Assembly: GCF_024494725.1 (NCBI RefSeq)
Contig: NZ_JANHDK010000004.1
Span: 296,118 to 360,117 of the forward strand
From: Haloplanus ruber
GTDB taxonomy: Archaea; Halobacteriota; Halobacteria; Halobacteriales; Haloferacaceae
Length of the DNA stretch: 64,000 nucleotides
Direction: 5' to 3'
The translations under genes were made by a program, and so were the position numbers. Below, one piece after another: positions 42,849-50,441 of the stretch (positions are counted from its first letter, which is position 1; the number at the start of each line of letters is the position of its first letter). Under the pieces are notes generated by a model. It searched no databases and was not told where the DNA came from. It was given only the letters and a program-made list of their open reading frames with translations.

Positions 42849-43719
42849 CGAGCGACTCTGCGCGGATCGTTTCGGACGGAGCCCCGCGGTCGGAGAGGAG
42901 CGCGACGAGGTCGGCTTCTGTGACGGGCCGGGCGCCGGTATCGAGTCCCGCGTCACGGGCGACGCGGATCGCCGCCGGCGGGTGGAGGTTCGCCCGCTCC
43001 AGCAGCTCGTCGTCGTAGAACACCTCGCGGGGCGTGCCGTTCCCGACGACGTTGCCGTCGGCCATCACGCAGACACGGTCGGCGACCTCGGCCGCGAACT
43101 CGAGGTCGTGGGTCGACAGTACGACGCTGATCCCCTCCTCGTGGATCTGTCGAATCCGGTCGGCGACCAGCCGCGACCGTTCGGGGTCGAGGCCCGCCAG
43201 CGGCTCGTCGAGGACGACCACACTGGGTTCTAACACGAGCACGCCGGCGAGACCGACGAGGCGCTTCTCGCCGCCGCTGAGGTAGTGGGGCACCCGGTCT
43301 TCGAGGTGAGCGGCATCGACCGTCGCGAGCGCCTCGCGGGCACGACGCTCTGCCTCCTCGCCAGCCATCCCGTAGTTCTGGAGGCCGAACAGCACGTCGT
43401 CCAGCACCGTGGGCGCCACCAGTTGTGTATCGGCGTCCTGGAAGACGAAGCCGACTGCCTTCCGCGCGTGGGCCTTGTTGTCCTCGGTGATCGCGGTGCC
43501 GTCGACGACCAGTTCGCCCTTGTCGGGGACGAGGGTGGCGTTCAGGTGTTCGAGCAGCGTCGACTTGCCCGCCCCGTTGCCGCCGACGAGCGCGACCACC
43601 TCGTCGGGATAGACCGAGAAGTCGACCTCGTGCATCCCGACGGTGCCGTCAGGGTAGGTGTGCGCCTTACATTGGAGGTCGACCAGCGGCGTCCGTTCCT
43701 CCGAGCGATCGGTACTCAT
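42829..43719 (-). CDS. cbiO: Cobalt/nickel ECF transporter ATPase CbiO
   Basis: A 296-residue ECF-type ABC ATPase with Walker A GGNGAGKST (about residue 47), Q-loop QDADTQLV (about 93), signature LSGGEKRLV (about 147), Walker B VVVLDEPLAGLD (about 167) and H-loop STHDLE (about 200). It powers the CbiMNQ membrane unit. The start overlaps the cbiQ stop by 4 bp (ATGA). The C-terminal 60 residues extend past the ATPase core, as in many CbiO proteins. Confidence 0.93.
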   Translation of the reverse strand: MSTDRSEERTPLVDLQCKAHTYPDGTVGMHEVDFSVYPDEVVALVGGNGAGKSTLLEHLNATLVPDKGELVVDGTAITEDNKAHARKAVGFVFQDADTQLVAPTVLDDVLFGLQNYGMAGEEAERRAREALATVDAAHLEDRVPHYLSGGEKRLVGLAGVLVLEPSVVVLDEPLAGLDPERSRLVADRIRQIHEEGISVVLSTHDLEFAAEVADRVCVMADGNVVGNGTPREVFYDDELLERANLHPPAAIRVARDAGLDTGARPVTEADLVALLSDRGAPSETIRAESLDGSSGD

Positions 43720-44531
43720 ACCGGGATCACCTGGTAGGCAACGACCAACGTGTACGCGACGATGCCGGCGTAGCAGGCGACGACGGCGACGACCTCACGA
43801 GCGGGCGGTCGCGGGACGTCACCGTACAGCGTGATGTCGCCGTCGTAGCCGCGGGCCTCCATCGACTTGACCAGCCGCTCGGAGCGCTCGATGGCCGTCA
43901 ACAGCGTCATCCCGAGGATGCGGGCGTAGATCCGACGGTTCGCCCAGAACTCGGAGAGCGACGCGCCGCGAGCGAGCACGCCTTTCACTAGGTCTTCGAG
44001 CGTCTCGATCATGACGAACGTGAACCGGTAGGTGAGCAGGGCGACCTGGTCGATCGGTCGGGGGAGTAGACGCCCGAGCAGGTAGGCGATGTCGGCGTAC
44101 CGGGTGGTCATCGTCGCCGTTAGCGCGAACGTCACGACGGTCAGTGACCGACAGGTGAGTTCGCCGAACAGCGAGGCGCCCGCCCACGTGACCGAGAGCT
44201 CGCCGATCGGGGTGGTGAGCGCCCCGCCGATTGGTACCCCGGGTTCGAGGAAGGCCAGCGGCCCCGCCACCGAGACGACGAACAGCAGAGGGAGCGTGTA
44301 CCAGTAGCCCAGTCGTCGGTACGGGAGTCCAGCGATGCCGTAGACCACGAGTGTCGCGGCGTACAGCCCCGCGAGGACGGGGAGACTCTCGACGACCGTC
44401 ACCGCCAGCACAAGCGCGCCGACGACGCCGACCTTCGTCCATGGGTTGACCCGGTGGAGCGGCCCCTCGCGGTGCTCGGAGTAGGCCGTGATCAGCCGCG
44501 GGTCGGGGACGTGATTCGAGAGCGTCGTCAC
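43716..44531 (-). CDS. cbiQ: ECF transporter membrane component CbiQ
   Basis: A 271-residue CbiQ/EcfT-type transmembrane protein with about five membrane segments. The coupling helices that contact CbiO are visible as RGASLSEFW (about residue 195) and SMEARGY (about 235). I chose the GTG at 44531, which just follows the cbiN stop; no ATG is available and the open frame continues upstream without support. It forms the core of the cobalt/nickel importer. Confidence 0.88.
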   Translation of the reverse strand: MTTLSNHVPDPRLITAYSEHREGPLHRVNPWTKVGVVGALVLAVTVVESLPVLAGLYAATLVVYGIAGLPYRRLGYWYTLPLLFVVSVAGPLAFLEPGVPIGGALTTPIGELSVTWAGASLFGELTCRSLTVVTFALTATMTTRYADIAYLLGRLLPRPIDQVALLTYRFTFVMIETLEDLVKGVLARGASLSEFWANRRIYARILGMTLLTAIERSERLVKSMEARGYDGDITLYGDVPRPPAREVVAVVACYAGIVAYTLVVAYQVIPV

Positions 44532-44533
44532 GG

Positions 44534-44857
44534 TTACGGGGCCGCGCGTTCGGAGTCGTCGAGATCGCTGGAGCGGGTGGTGTACACGTACAGGCCGATC
44601 CCGACGACGGCAAGCAGGACGACGACGCCGAGGAACTCCAGCACCAGTCCGCCCTGGCGGATCGGGCCGGCGACCACGATCCCGCGACCGAGGTCGACGA
44701 GCGCGCCGCCGCCCTCGCGTGCGCCGCGCTGGAGCGCCTGTGCGGACCGTTTGGCCCACGGAAGCGCGCCGCCGGTCGAGGTGAACCCCCAGAGGCCGGC
44801 GGCGAGACAGACCGCGAACAGCCCGGCGAGACCGCCGTACTGCTTCCAGCGATCCAT
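44534..44857 (-). CDS. cbiN: CbiN-like/PDGLE-type small subunit
   Basis: A 107-residue protein with two membrane segments (about residues 7-25 and 70-92) joined by an extracellular loop. The size, topology and position between cbiM and cbiQ match CbiN or the PDGLE-type replacement subunit that activates CbiM. The sequence motif for either subtype is weak, so the name rests partly on context. It overlaps the stop of cbiM by one base (TGATG). Confidence 0.75.
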   Translation of the reverse strand: MDRWKQYGGLAGLFAVCLAAGLWGFTSTGGALPWAKRSAQALQRGAREGGGALVDLGRGIVVAGPIRQGGLVLEFLGVVVLLAVVGIGLYVYTTRSSDLDDSERAAP

Positions 44858-45537
44858 CAGGCCGTCACCCCGGCGGACTCCTCACTGGTGGTGCGGTCAA
44901 CGAGACCGACGAGGTCGGGCCGGACCGACGCGAGGAACTGGACGACGAAGCCGGTCAGGATGCCCTCGATGACGGCGACACCGAGGTTGAGCCCCACGAG
45001 CCCGGCGACGGCAATCGTCAGATCACCGCGGGGCAGGGCACTGCCGTTGACACCGCTGATGACGATGATCGCGCCCATCAGAATCGCCCCGGCAGAGAGG
45101 CCGAGGGTCGCGGCGCTCGCGCCCGCGGGGAAGATGTCCCAGTCCATCCGGAGCAGCGTCCTGAACGCGTAGTAGGCCACGATGGCTTCGCTCGCGTTAA
45201 CGAGCGTGTTCGCACCCAGGAGGCCGACCGCACCGTGGCCGAGTGCCGCCGAAAAGATGTTCACGACGAGCGCGATGAGCGCGCCCAGCAGTGGCCCGGC
45301 CAGGATACCGACGAGGCCGGTGAGATTCATGTGAATCCCACCCCAGACGGGGATGTTTAGCTGGAAGATCGCGAAACTCGCCGCCGCACCTATTCCGGCG
45401 AGTGCGATCTGGTGGGTCTTGATTCCACCCTTCCGGATCCGGTAGACGACGGCGCCGACGAGCGCGACGCCGAGTGTCGTCCACAGGACCAGTGCCCACA
45501 GCGGGAACGAGCCTTCGCCGAGGTGAATATGTGCCAT
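44857..45537 (-). CDS. cbiM: Cobalt/nickel substrate-binding protein CbiM
   Basis: A 226-residue CbiM with six to seven membrane segments. The N-terminus MAHIHLGEG provides the His used in metal binding, and GGIHMNLTG (about residue 86) carries the second characteristic His site. I chose the ATG at 45537, because the N-terminal Met-x-His is functional in this family; an upstream frame from 45603 would bury it. It is the first gene of cbiMNQO and is preceded by two direct repeats that may bind a NikR-like regulator. Confidence 0.93.
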   Translation of the reverse strand: MAHIHLGEGSFPLWALVLWTTLGVALVGAVVYRIRKGGIKTHQIALAGIGAAASFAIFQLNIPVWGGIHMNLTGLVGILAGPLLGALIALVVNIFSAALGHGAVGLLGANTLVNASEAIVAYYAFRTLLRMDWDIFPAGASAATLGLSAGAILMGAIIVISGVNGSALPRGDLTIAVAGLVGLNLGVAVIEGILTGFVVQFLASVRPDLVGLVDRTTSEESAGVTA

Positions 45538-45595
45538 AGCTATCTTGCCAATTTTGAACTCAGATATAATAAACTTGCCTTCTCCAGAGTGCGCG

Positions 45596-45641
45596 GATAA
45601 CAACTCTTTGGGGATAAGACGGTCATCGTTGATAACAACTC
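45596..45641. promoter_or_regulatory. Two GATAACAACTC direct repeats before cbiM
   Basis: Identical 11-bp repeats at 45596-45606 and 45631-45641, 35 bp apart start to start, lie upstream of cbiM. The core ATAACAA recurs as a tandem repeat upstream of regulator 4 (46944-46963). They are candidate operators of a NikR-like protein. Confidence 0.5.
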
Positions 45642-45666
45642 GTCTCTGCGACCTGTCCTCCAGCGG

Positions 45667-46116
45667 CTAGCCCGTGCTTTCTTCGAGTGACTCCCCGGCT
45701 TCGATATTCATCACGTCGACCGGAACAACAGTGTACTCGACGGACACGGACTCGTCCACGCCTCGCACGGTTGCGATGAAATCCAGGACGACATCGTACT
45801 CGGCTTCGATTACGAACGTCTCGACACAGCCTGCGTTGTCAGCGAGACAGTTGTGCGAGTTCGACCGGATCGCGGCTTCAAACTCGTGGCGAAGGTCCAT
45901 CATCCGCCGTTCGATCTCCGGTGCGTCGTATCCAAAGACGGCAGTGATCGTTCCCAACACCAGCCGACCCTCGTATTCGGTCTCCTGGTACTCATCAAGC
46001 AACGACTGGCAAGCCTCACGAATCACCTCGCTCCGACCGCTGTAGCCGTGGTCCTCGGCGAACCGATCGAGATCGTCTCGGAGCTGCTTCGTCATCGAGG
46101 AGCTCACGATGGGCAT
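45667..46116 (-). CDS. NikR-like metalloregulator 3, altered ligand set
   Basis: A 149-residue RHH/ACT regulator. The DNA-binding part has SSSMTKQLRDDLDRF and GRSEVIREA. In the metal site His77 and His88 are kept, but the second loop His is Cys90, and the last Cys is at 97 after one extra residue. A two-His, two-Cys site would favour zinc, cobalt or copper over square-planar nickel. It is encoded just upstream of cbiM on the same strand, with about 130 bp between, so it may regulate that operon. Confidence 0.86.
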   Translation of the reverse strand: MPIVSSSMTKQLRDDLDRFAEDHGYSGRSEVIREACQSLLDEYQETEYEGRLVLGTITAVFGYDAPEIERRMMDLRHEFEAAIRSNSHNCLADNAGCVETFVIEAEYDVVLDFIATVRGVDESVSVEYTVVPVDVMNIEAGESLEESTG

Positions 46117-46194
46117 ATAATAACTTCCGACTCAAAGATAATAGATATACTGGTGTAACGGTTCTACTGTTATTAAGAACAGAGGAACGAGCTA

Positions 46195-46453
46195 TCAGAA
46201 GCTAATATCGCCAGGCTCTCCGAGTTCGTCTCTGATCTGTGCGACATACTCGACGAATTCGTGAGCTGTCCGTTCGCGCGGGCGATCTATCATCGACGGA
46301 GAGCGTGGCCTGGACGGTGCCGGGGTCTGCGTCCATTACGATGACCCGGTCGGCGAGCGTCACCGCCTCGTCGATGTCGTGCGTGACGAACACGACGGTT
46401 TGGGCGGTCCGTGCCCAGATATCGAGCAGTTCGCCGTGTAAGCGGTCGCTCAC
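46195..46453 (-). pseudogene. Truncated, frameshifted ABC ATPase fragment
   Basis: The C-terminal part of a nitrate/taurine-type ABC ATPase. VVFVTHDIDEAVTLADRVIVMDA (H-loop region) is in one frame. The expected continuation DRPRERTAHEFVEYVAQIRDELG is in another frame, ending at a stop at 46195-46197. Walker A, signature and Walker B are missing. It is decayed, between two NikR-like genes. Confidence 0.82.
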
Positions 46454-46493
46454 ACGTTGGTCGGCTACGGCACGAATCGGTCGCAGAAGCGAG

Positions 46494-46922
46494 TTACTTC
46501 ATGTCGGCCAACGGACCGAAGTCGTCGACGGGTAGCACGGAATAGTCGACGGTGAGCGTATCCTTGGTGGCACGGATCTTCCCGACGAACGTCGAGATAT
46601 TCTCGAGCGACCCCTCGAGGACGAACAGTTCCATGCAGTGGTGACCACCGACGTGGCTGTGGAAGTTCGAGGCGACGATGTCCTCGTGTTCGTGGCGAAG
46701 GTGCATCATCTTCTCTTCGACGTTCGTCGTCTCGTAATCGAAGACGACAGTGACGACGCCCATCAGGTCCCGGCCTTCGAGTTTCTTGTCTTCGAACTCG
46801 CCCAGGAGGTTCCGACTCGCCTCGCGGACGACCTCGCTTCGACCCGTGTACCCGTGGTCGTCGGCGAACTGGTCGAGACGTTCGAGCAGTTCCTCCGGCA
46901 TGGACACACTGACGACACTCAT
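46494..46922 (-). CDS. nikR: NikR-like metalloregulator 4, canonical
   Basis: A 142-residue NikR. The RHH domain has [16 protein letters not shown] and [10 protein letters not shown]. His77, His88, His90 and Cys96 reproduce the nickel site of NikR without change, and the loop has additional His residues at 94 and 95. This is the best candidate for the true nickel regulator of the locus. A tandem CTTGTTATTC repeat lies about 20-40 bp upstream of its start. Confidence 0.9.
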   Translation of the reverse strand: MSVVSVSMPEELLERLDQFADDHGYTGRSEVVREASRNLLGEFEDKKLEGRDLMGVVTVVFDYETTNVEEKMMHLRHEHEDIVASNFHSHVGGHHCMELFVLEGSLENISTFVGKIRATKDTLTVDYSVLPVDDFGPLADMK

Positions 46923-46943
46923 ATAATAAACGATACGCTCAAA

Positions 46944-46963
46944 CTTGTTATTCCTTGTTATTC
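46944..46963. promoter_or_regulatory. Tandem CTTGTTATTC repeat before nikR 4
   Basis: Two perfect, directly adjacent copies of the 10-bp unit CTTGTTATTC. On the minus strand each contains ATAACAA, the same core as in the cbiM repeats. This suggests a shared operator half-site. Confidence 0.5.
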
Positions 46964-47020
46964 TAATCTCGGTCAGTGCTATCTTGACTATATTAACGCC
47001 TTGCTCTTGGGGACCTCTTA

Positions 47021-47055
47021 CTAAGATGGCGGGACGAACTGGTCCGCCATCTTAG
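47021..47055. repeat. Perfect 12-bp inverted repeat
   Basis: CTAAGATGGCGG and its exact complement CCGCCATCTTAG are separated by 11 bp in the 370-bp gap between nikR 4 and the next gene. It could form a stable hairpin. No T-run follows and no IS is attached. No gene is supported in this gap. Confidence 0.65.
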
Positions 47056-47294
47056 ACAGTCGATATCAGTCCGGCTGATCATCCCCACCGCTGTCGCGCG
47101 GATCTACGAGATCGAGACCGCTCGCGCACATGTCGCTCACGAGAACCAGCATCAGCAACGAGGGTGGATACTCCGATTGCTAGCCACCTGTGCAGCGACG
47201 CTCCGAGTAAGCGAACGAAACGCCGTCTTCGAAGGCTCGCTGGCGCATACTCGTATTTCACCACGACGGACTACTGACTACGTGGTGTGTTTCC

Positions 47295-47855
47295 ATGGCA
47301 GACAAACCCGGATCTGGTGGTGACCGCGACTTCGTGACGATTTTCAAGACTAGCTCGGTCGACCGCGACGACTACCCCGAGCTCGCCGAACACCTCCTCG
47401 AGGGGCGGACGCAACTCGCTGCGGAGACGGGCTACCTGATGAAGTTCGGCGACATCTCACACCGGGGCTTGACTCCCTTCGATGTCGCCTCGTTACACGA
47501 CGCTTCGGCGTACCCCCTGCCGCACGCAGCGCTGGAGTCATTCCCGGCGCATGTCCGAGCCGACTTGGAGCGCGATGGCGCCGTCCAACTATTCGCTGTA
47601 TACGATCGCGACGCTCACGAGTTCGAAGACGTCGCGCTCGCGTGGGAGGAGCAGGACTCTCTCGAGCGACTTGCTGAGCTGATCGTCGGCGACTGCTCGG
47701 TCCACGAGGCGGTCGATTGGGTCGTCGTCGAGGAAGCCGAGCGCTACACCGTCACTCAGTGGGCCCGAATCCGCGACGTGACCGGAGATGCCGTCCGCTC
47801 GAATATCAACTCGGCCAGAGAGAAACTCCTTGCTGAGAAGGACCGGGAGCAGTAG
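47295..47855 (+). CDS. Haloarchaeal protein with C-terminal HTH-like segment
   Basis: A 186-residue acidic protein. The first 150 residues show alternating helices and strands without a recognised motif. The C-terminal segment (about residues 155-180, QWARIRDVTGDAVRSNINSA) looks like a helix-turn-helix, as in sigma-70 region 4-like haloarchaeal proteins. I do not know the function; a DNA-binding or regulatory role is possible. It starts at an ATG with no clear TATA box. Confidence 0.65.
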   Translation: MADKPGSGGDRDFVTIFKTSSVDRDDYPELAEHLLEGRTQLAAETGYLMKFGDISHRGLTPFDVASLHDASAYPLPHAALESFPAHVRADLERDGAVQLFAVYDRDAHEFEDVALAWEEQDSLERLAELIVGDCSVHEAVDWVVVEEAERYTVTQWARIRDVTGDAVRSNINSAREKLLAEKDREQ

Positions 47856-47909
47856 ACGGAAAGCTATACCCGCCCGTCTGAGCGTGTCCCGGGCTGAGTC
47901 CGGTTCTTT

Positions 47910-48188
47910 TCACTCGATACTGAGGTCGCCAGTATCAGCCCCGTTTTCATCCCACTCTAACTCGAATTCGAGTTCAATCTCCGCCGACCCCCCGGACGTC
48001 GATGTCTCGCGCTCAACTTCCACCTCGAACTCGACCCGACTCGGTGCCGTGAGCGTAACCGATTCACTGCCGGACTCAAGTGTAAATTCGTCGCCCGCTT
48101 CGAGGTGTTCTGCAACCGTTCGGAGGTACTGAGCGACCTCAGCCACGTCCATGTCCCGCTCGAACTCGAATAGTGTTTCTTCGGACAT
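47910..48188 (-). CDS. Amphi-Trp domain-containing protein
   Basis: A 92-residue acidic protein typical of the haloarchaeal amphi-Trp family. It has an N-terminal FEFERDMDVAEVAQYLRTVAEHLE helix region and repeated strand segments ending in EIELEFELEWDE with the characteristic Trp. The function is unknown; these proteins are small, soluble and common in halophiles. It lies immediately beside the transposase fragment, whose open frame overlaps its first codons. Confidence 0.85.
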   Translation of the reverse strand: MSEETLFEFERDMDVAEVAQYLRTVAEHLEAGDEFTLESGSESVTLTAPSRVEFEVEVERETSTSGGSAEIELEFELEWDENGADTGDLSIE

Positions 48189-48239
48189 CCATACATTTTC
48201 GCACCACGAGGTCTTGACTGTGCGTATCCGCGGCTATCG

Positions 48240-48760
48240 TCTCAGCTGACGAGTTCACCGGAACTCGCCGGCAGAGATCGTTTCGAGCCGCTGTCTCGAC
48301 GGTATCGCGGAGACCAGAGGTAAATCGGCGGTGCCAGCTGCGCCAGAGTGGCGACTGGTCTGGAACTCCCTCTAGATCTAGTTGCTCGCAGAGATCGGGA
48401 TACTGGGAAAGGTATTCGACGAGCGCAGTTTCGTGGTCCCAGCCATGGCATTCTTTCAGCAGGAATAGGCGAAACAGCGTCTCCATCCCGTAGGTCGTTG
48501 AGCTGGCATATCGGTCGTGGGCATCGAACCGGATGTATGCAAGCGGTACTGCGTGGACGAATGATTCGATGGCCTCGTGTTCGTCTTGGTTGAACCGCGC
48601 TTCTGCGACGACGCGAACATCCGATTCTAGAGCGGGGAGAGACCTTCGATCAAACAGCGGAGTGGACTCATATGCAGGCCAGTCGACGTACGATTGTTTA
48701 ACGATCTGGCGAAAGACACTGCGGCGAGACTCACGGGTTTGGGCCACGGCAATAGGCTGA
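48240..48760 (-). pseudogene. Truncated IS4-type transposase
   Basis: The N-terminal 160-180 residues of a transposase closely related to the intact one at 22762. Shared segments include TRESRRSVFR, FDAHDRYA, LLKECHGWDHETALVEYL and LWRSWHRRFT. The similarity ends near 48290, after VETAAR. The catalytic C-terminal domain is absent, so the copy is dead. The frame continues without homology into the amphi-Trp gene. Start and terminal repeats were not identified. Confidence 0.85.
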
Positions 48761-48842
48761 TCACGACACGCCCAAGTACTCGTCTGATTGCTCAATACAC
48801 ATCCCGTCCTCATAAAATAGTCTCAATACTGTAGGCGTTCTG

Positions 48843-49130
48843 CTAGATGTTCTGTTGTTCCGGATCAAGCATAATAGACCGCAAAATCAGTAACATCCCA
48901 AGAGAGACGAGTCCCGATTGAACGAGCGCGGCTGAAAGTAGCGGAGTGTTGAATGTATTGAGAATAAGTCCTTCACAAATCGCACCGATTCCGATAAAGA
49001 CGAATCCGATCGAAACGTAGAACATCGGACTGCTTTCACTCCGGCGATACGCATAGAATGCAAGATACGCAACAGAGAGACTCAGCGAGAGTGCGATCAG
49101 CTTTATTACTATAATCGGGATGCTAATCAT
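48843..49130 (-). CDS. Small membrane protein coupled to wHTH regulator
   Basis: A 95-residue protein with three predicted transmembrane helices (about residues 3-26, 35-58 and 64-86). It matches a widespread haloarchaeal pairing of a winged-helix regulator with a three-helix membrane protein (DUF7521-like). The start overlaps the regulator stop by 4 bp (ATGA). It may sense membrane state for the regulator. The role is unknown. Confidence 0.75.
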   Translation of the reverse strand: MISIPIIVIKLIALSLSLSVAYLAFYAYRRSESSPMFYVSIGFVFIGIGAICEGLILNTFNTPLLSAALVQSGLVSLGMLLILRSIMLDPEQQNI

Positions 49131-49486
49131 ATATTCTCGCGGAAATTCTTCCAGAGTGTGGTGAAGTTGTCGGCGAGTTCGTCCCGTGTCTCGACGGACA
49201 GTTCGAGATCACCGTCGGAAATGGCGACATGGAGCGTTTCGATTGTCGTTTCGAATCGTTGTTTATGTTCGCCACCAGAACCGATCGTCGAATGGACTCT
49301 GATGAGACCGTGTTCCTGTAGGGTGGAGATACGACGGTAGATTGTCGCCAACGACGCATCACATCGCCGACTGAGCTCTTTCGCCGTTCTGGGGGATTCA
49401 TCAGCAGCTATCAAGATTTCCCGAGAGTAGTCGTCTGCGAAAAGCTCTAAGAGGGCCGCAGACTGGCTGTTTTCCCCTGTCGTCAT
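49127..49486 (-). CDS. ArsR-type winged-helix regulator
   Basis: A 119-residue winged-helix protein. LLELFADDYSREILIA, TAKELSRRCDASLATIYRRISTL (recognition helix, about residues 34-56) and a wing HSTIGSGGEHKQ (about 65-76) are typical of haloarchaeal ArsR-like regulators. No cysteine metal motif is present apart from one Cys in the HTH. It is translationally coupled to the small membrane protein. Confidence 0.85.
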   Translation of the reverse strand: MTTGENSQSAALLELFADDYSREILIAADESPRTAKELSRRCDASLATIYRRISTLQEHGLIRVHSTIGSGGEHKQRFETTIETLHVAISDGDLELSVETRDELADNFTTLWKNFRENI

Positions 49487-49616
49487 ATACCCATATTACG
49501 AGCTCATCTGCAAAGAAGCGACGATTTGGTCACACCAAACGTGTCGTTGCTATGGACAACAAAACGGTGCTCCCACGAAATCGAATCAGCTTTTCTACGA
49601 ACGGGCAAAGAGCCAT

Positions 49617-49626
49617 CCTGATTTAT
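49617..49626 (+). promoter_or_regulatory. TATA-like box of the thiol/copper module
   Basis: TGATTTATTA lies about 28-37 nt before the ATG at 49654, a plausible archaeal TATA element. Confidence 0.45.
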
Positions 49627-49653
49627 TAACCGGAGATCGAAACGGGGATAGGA

Positions 49654-50094
49654 ATGCGACCGTCATCAAGACGCTACCTGAAAACAGTAGTCATCAGTAC
49701 CGGTGCGTTCGTGCTCTTTGGGATTGTCACGGGCTTGATTCCGAATCCTCTCTACATTCGGCAGGTACCACGAACGCCGCTGGATTATCTCTTTCTCACC
49801 ACTACTGCGGCCTTCTTTGGAGTATACACCTTCCAACGAACCAACAACCAGCGCAATGATGAGAAGACAGCTACTGCAGGAACAGTGGTGGGATTTCTGG
49901 CATTCGGCTGTCCAATCTGTAATGCGTTTCTGCTCGCCTTGTTTAGCAGCTCCGCACTGATGACGTATTTCGACCCGTTACGACCCCTCTTAGGTATCGT
50001 AAGTGTCGTGTTCTTTGCAGGACTTCTCTACAGCCGTTCACAGAGTACATGTGACGCCTGTGGTATGGAAGAACAGGGAAGTCAAACTCACTAG
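49654..50094 (+). CDS. Membrane protein with intramembrane CPIC motif
   Basis: A 146-residue protein with four predicted membrane helices. A CxxC motif, GCPICN (about residues 89-94), sits at the start of the third helix, and a second CDAC is in the soluble C-terminus (about 132-135). Paired CxxC motifs suggest thiol-disulfide exchange or metal handling. It is the first gene of a run leading to SCO, TlpA and CcdA homologues, which supports a redox or copper role. Family not recognised. Confidence 0.68.
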   Translation: MRPSSRRYLKTVVISTGAFVLFGIVTGLIPNPLYIRQVPRTPLDYLFLTTTAAFFGVYTFQRTNNQRNDEKTATAGTVVGFLAFGCPICNAFLLALFSSSALMTYFDPLRPLLGIVSVVFFAGLLYSRSQSTCDACGMEEQGSQTH

Positions 50095-50106
50095 CAAACA
50101 TACAGA

Positions 50107-50367
50107 ATGACAGACACTGCAACAGGCGAAGCTGAAGACACGGACTCGAAGAACAGATGGCTATTAATCGGGCTCGGCGGTGCCGTAAGTCTCTGCTGCC
50201 TCTTTGCGGCACCAGCAGCGACAGGTGCAGCCGGAGCCACCGTTGCTGGAGGGGCTACAGCGGCATTCGGTGGCGGCATAATTCGAATCCTTGTCTCAGC
50301 CATAGCCGTTGGGATTGTTGGTGTTGCCATCCAACTGTGGCCCTCTTCGTCGTCCTGCGAACGATAA
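50107..50367 (+). CDS. Small two-helix membrane protein
   Basis: An 86-residue protein with two membrane helices rich in Gly and Ala (about residues 19-48 and 52-75) and a CC pair at the start of the first. It lies 12 bp after the CPIC membrane protein and before the SCO gene. The cysteine pair facing a membrane could take part in copper or thiol transfer. I do not recognise the family. Confidence 0.62.
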   Translation: MTDTATGEAEDTDSKNRWLLIGLGGAVSLCCLFAAPAATGAAGATVAGGATAAFGGGIIRILVSAIAVGIVGVAIQLWPSSSSCER

Positions 50368-50441
50368 ACACAGACATACCTTCTTTGCTGGCAGTGCAAA
50401 ACGCCAGATAATAATTGTTCGGATGATGGTAAGCCAAGAAT

